This document shows, piece by piece, positions 6,431 to 6,709 of a DNA stretch of 6,709 nucleotides. Position numbers and translations under genes: made by a program. Positions within the stretch are counted from its first letter, which is position 1. Every line of letters begins with the position of its first letter. The stretch is from Gammaproteobacteria bacterium. GTDB taxonomy: Bacteria; Pseudomonadota; Gammaproteobacteria; Steroidobacterales; Rariloculaceae. Location: contig JAFGNC010000148.1 in the NCBI GenBank assembly GCA_016927175.1, forward strand, positions 1 to 6,709. Direction: 5' to 3'. Under the pieces are notes generated by a model. The model saw nothing but the letters and a program-made list of their open reading frames with translations. It did not search any database and was not told the DNA's origin.

Positions 6431-6709
6431 TCGAAGATCCTCATCAGCGGCCGCTCATAACGATTCTTGATCCAGTCGATCCATTCCGCCTCGTCGCGCA
6501 GGTCGAGCACGTGCAGCGTGACGCGCGTTCCGTCGCCGGCGAGGTCGACCCAGACCGTGCCGGGCGTCGACGTCAGAATTGCCGCGAGCACGGCCAGCCC
6601 GTGCGGATCGCGCAGGTCCAGCGGGACCTGCACGAAGCCCGAACGCACCTCGCGGTCCCGGACCAGACCCAGCACGATCCGCGCGACGCCGAGATTCGAG
6701 CGCACGACG
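6427..6709 (-). CDS. mrpE: Mrp/Mnh/Pha cation:proton antiporter subunit E, 5'-truncated by the window
   Basis: The C-terminal 93 or so residues of the E subunit are present; the start and the N-terminal membrane segments lie past the right edge. Visible family features are VRSNLGVARIVL just inside the edge, the segment LTSTPGTVWVDL in the middle, LHVLDLRDEAEWI, and the ending IKNRYERPLMRIFE, which is very characteristic of MrpE. A GTG at 6705 is in frame, but it falls inside the VVRSN motif and is not the real start. The stop overlaps the mrpF ATG by four bases, so E, F and G are probably translated in a coupled way from one transcript. E is thought to help assemble or stabilise the antiporter complex rather than carry ions itself. 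Confidence 0.92.
   Translation of the reverse strand, partial: VVRSNLGVARIVLGLVRDREVRSGFVQVPLDLRDPHGLAVLAAILTSTPGTVWVDLAGDGTRVTLHVLDLRDEAEWIDWIKNRYERPLMRIFE

Overview
The window is GC-rich (about two thirds G+C by eye), densely coding DNA with Shine-Dalgarno starts and short gene overlaps. A family-25 glycosyltransferase, a GGDEF-EAL protein and an Mrp/Pha-type antiporter point to a chromosomal segment of a GC-rich Gram-negative bacterium, most likely a proteobacterium. The genus cannot be told from the sequence. I see no rRNA or tRNA gene, insertion sequence, CRISPR array or phage gene.

Layout, left to right. (1) The 3' part of a family-25 glycosyltransferase gene runs in from the left edge (plus strand, to 891). 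(2) A 170-bp gap leads to a compact three-gene signalling cluster on the plus strand, 1062-4835: a REC-GGDEF-EAL cyclic-di-GMP protein, a soluble PAS-PAS histidine kinase, and a stand-alone receiver of the Rcp1 kind. The second gene starts 22 bp after the first ends, behind a strong ribosome binding site. The third start overlaps the second stop (TGATG). (3) A 139-bp gap is followed by an alpha/beta-hydrolase gene, 4975-5787 plus. (4) The right end carries three minus-strand genes with 4-base overlaps, the tail of an Mrp/Mnh/Pha cation/proton antiporter operon: mrpE (cut by the window edge), mrpF and mrpG. The end of mrpG runs 64 bp into the end of the hydrolase gene on the other strand.

How the genes may work together. 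The kinase has all the residues for autophosphorylation and no membrane segment, so it probably senses a cytoplasmic signal through its two PAS domains. Two receivers are encoded with it: the stand-alone one and the N-terminal REC of the cyclic-di-GMP enzyme. Both have intact phosphorylation sites, so the simplest model is a branched two-component pathway in which kinase activity sets cyclic-di-GMP synthesis or breakdown, while the small receiver acts as output, competitor or phosphate sink. The glycosyltransferase, hydrolase and antiporter look like separate transcription units; nothing in the sequence ties them to the signalling cluster.

I found no clearly undescribed system. The points most worth a second look are the one-kinase/two-receiver arrangement, the fully intact GGDEF plus EAL pair, the apparent PAS duplication, and the convergent overlap behind the long tail of MrpG.
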